This document shows positions 5,831 through 6,514 of a stretch of DNA of 6,514 bases, piece after piece. Each line of letters starts with the position of its first letter. Positions within the stretch are counted from its first letter, which is position 1. The notes under the pieces were generated by a model that saw only the letters and a list, made by a program, of their open reading frames with translations, did not search any database and was not told the DNA's origin. The DNA is from JAWWBN01 sp033720955. GTDB taxonomy: Bacteria > Acidobacteriota > Thermoanaerobaculia > Multivoradales > JAHEKO01. Location of the stretch: assembly GCA_033720955.1 (NCBI GenBank), contig JAWWBN010000217.1, positions 1-6,514 of the forward strand. The letters are read 5' to 3'. The position numbers and the translations under genes were made by a program.

Positions 5831-6514
5831 ATGCAAGAACCCGGAGAATCGCGCGTCTGCCAGGTCTGCGGTGATCCTTCGGCGGCGCCCCTGCAGCCGG
5901 CGATCGTGGTGCGTCCCCCGGTGGCGCGGCTCATCGCGGAGACGGTCGGCGCCTGGGACGAAGAGGGCTGGATCTGTGACCGGGACCAGAGCCGCTTCCG
6001 GCAGCTCTACGTGGAGCGACTGTTGCGGGAGGAGAAGGGCGAGCTGACGGAGATCGAGAGGGACGTGGTCGAGAGTCTTCGCGAGCACGAGATCCTGAGC
6101 ATCGATGCCGCCGAGGACGCCGAGGAGGCTTTCACCCTCGGCCAGCGTCTGGCCGACCGGATGGCGGCCTTCGGCGGGAGCTGGGTCTTCCTGGGGGTGT
6201 TCGCATTTCTGCTTCTGGGCTGGATGCTGGTGAACTCGTTTCTGCTGGCCGCCCGGCCCTTCGACCCGTACCCGTACATCCTGCTCAACCTGGTCCTCTC
6301 GACTCTGGCCGCGATCCAGGCTCCGGTGATCATGATGAGCCAGAGACGCCAGGAAGAGCGGGACCGTGCGCGGTCGCGGCACGACTACCAGGTGAATCTG
6401 AAGGCGGAGCTGGAGATCCGGCATCTGCACCAGAAGATCGACCACCTGATCCGCCAGCAGTGGGAGCGGCTGGTGGAGATTCAGGGCATCCAGCTCGACC
6501 TGCTGGACGAGCTG
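5831..6514 (+). CDS. DUF1003 family membrane protein, 3' end cut by window
   Basis: The frame is open for 228 codons to the window edge with no stop, so the C-terminus is missing, though probably only a little. Residues 115-200 match the DUF1003 family: F-G-G-S-W, a first membrane helix (117-139), N-S-F-L-L, F-D-P-Y-P-Y-I-L-L-N, a second helix (147-169), then the hallmark Q-A-P-V-I-M-M-S-Q-R-R-Q and H-D-Y-Q-V-N-L-K-A-E-L-E-I. The tail from 170 on is charged and helical, likely a coiled coil. The N-terminus has C10-x2-C13 and a third cysteine at C49 followed by D-R-D, which may form a small metal site with a non-cysteine fourth ligand. The family has no established biochemical role. The start is fixed by AAGGAGG 8 nt upstream. 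The gene is divergent from the propeller operon, so a functional link is not implied. Confidence 0.9.
   Translation, partial: MQEPGESRVCQVCGDPSAAPLQPAIVVRPPVARLIAETVGAWDEEGWICDRDQSRFRQLYVERLLREEKGELTEIERDVVESLREHEILSIDAAEDAEEAFTLGQRLADRMAAFGGSWVFLGVFAFLLLGWMLVNSFLLAARPFDPYPYILLNLVLSTLAAIQAPVIMMSQRRQEERDRARSRHDYQVNLKAELEIRHLHQKIDHLIRQQWERLVEIQGIQLDLLDEL

Noticed and set aside
5662..5934. N-terminal extension of the membrane propeller protein
   Set aside because: The extra 91 residues lack protein-like character, overlap the DUF1003 gene and spacer, and the perfect ribosome binding site sits at the internal ATG at 5661.
5699..6445. 248-codon minus-strand open frame at the right end
   Set aside because: It is the antisense of the DUF1003 gene, which has clear family motifs and an ideal ribosome binding site.

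Overview
The window is very GC-rich (third codon positions are almost all G or C) and densely coding. It encodes almost only envelope or secreted proteins. The WPxxRGPxRDG-type propeller proteins, a protein built of carboxypeptidase-regulatory-like beta-sandwich modules and a cysteine-rich secreted protein together suggest a high-GC environmental bacterium. Acidobacteriota is my best guess, with Gemmatimonadota, Planctomycetota or Myxococcota as alternatives. This is inferred from protein style only; there is no rRNA or marker gene here.

Layout, left to right. Bases 1-75 hold the first 25 codons of a minus-strand gene: a signal peptide behind a good ribosome binding site. It is divergent from the plus-strand gene at 251-1933, a secreted 560-residue protein of repeated beta-sandwich modules. 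That gene meets a three-gene minus-strand cluster tail to tail, with the two stop codons overlapping (1930-1933). In transcription order the cluster is: 5661-3934, a five-helix membrane domain fused to a PQQ-like beta-propeller; 3893-3207, a secreted 14-cysteine protein of no family I recognise; and 3228-1930, a secreted PQQ-like propeller paralogous to the first. The gap is 40 bp and then the genes overlap by 22 bp, so this looks like an operon. A 169 bp divergent spacer separates it from a plus-strand DUF1003 membrane protein (5831 onward), which runs off the right edge.

The operon products should all act outside the cytoplasm: one propeller tethered to the inner membrane, one soluble, and a disulfide-rich protein between them. 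A shared role in envelope assembly or protein-protein scaffolding is plausible, but the sequence does not prove it. No RNA genes, mobile elements, CRISPR arrays or clear terminators were seen. The most interesting items are the 14-cysteine protein, its genetic link to two paralogous propellers, and a short CDN[LI]-x4-C match between it and the neighbouring beta-sandwich protein.
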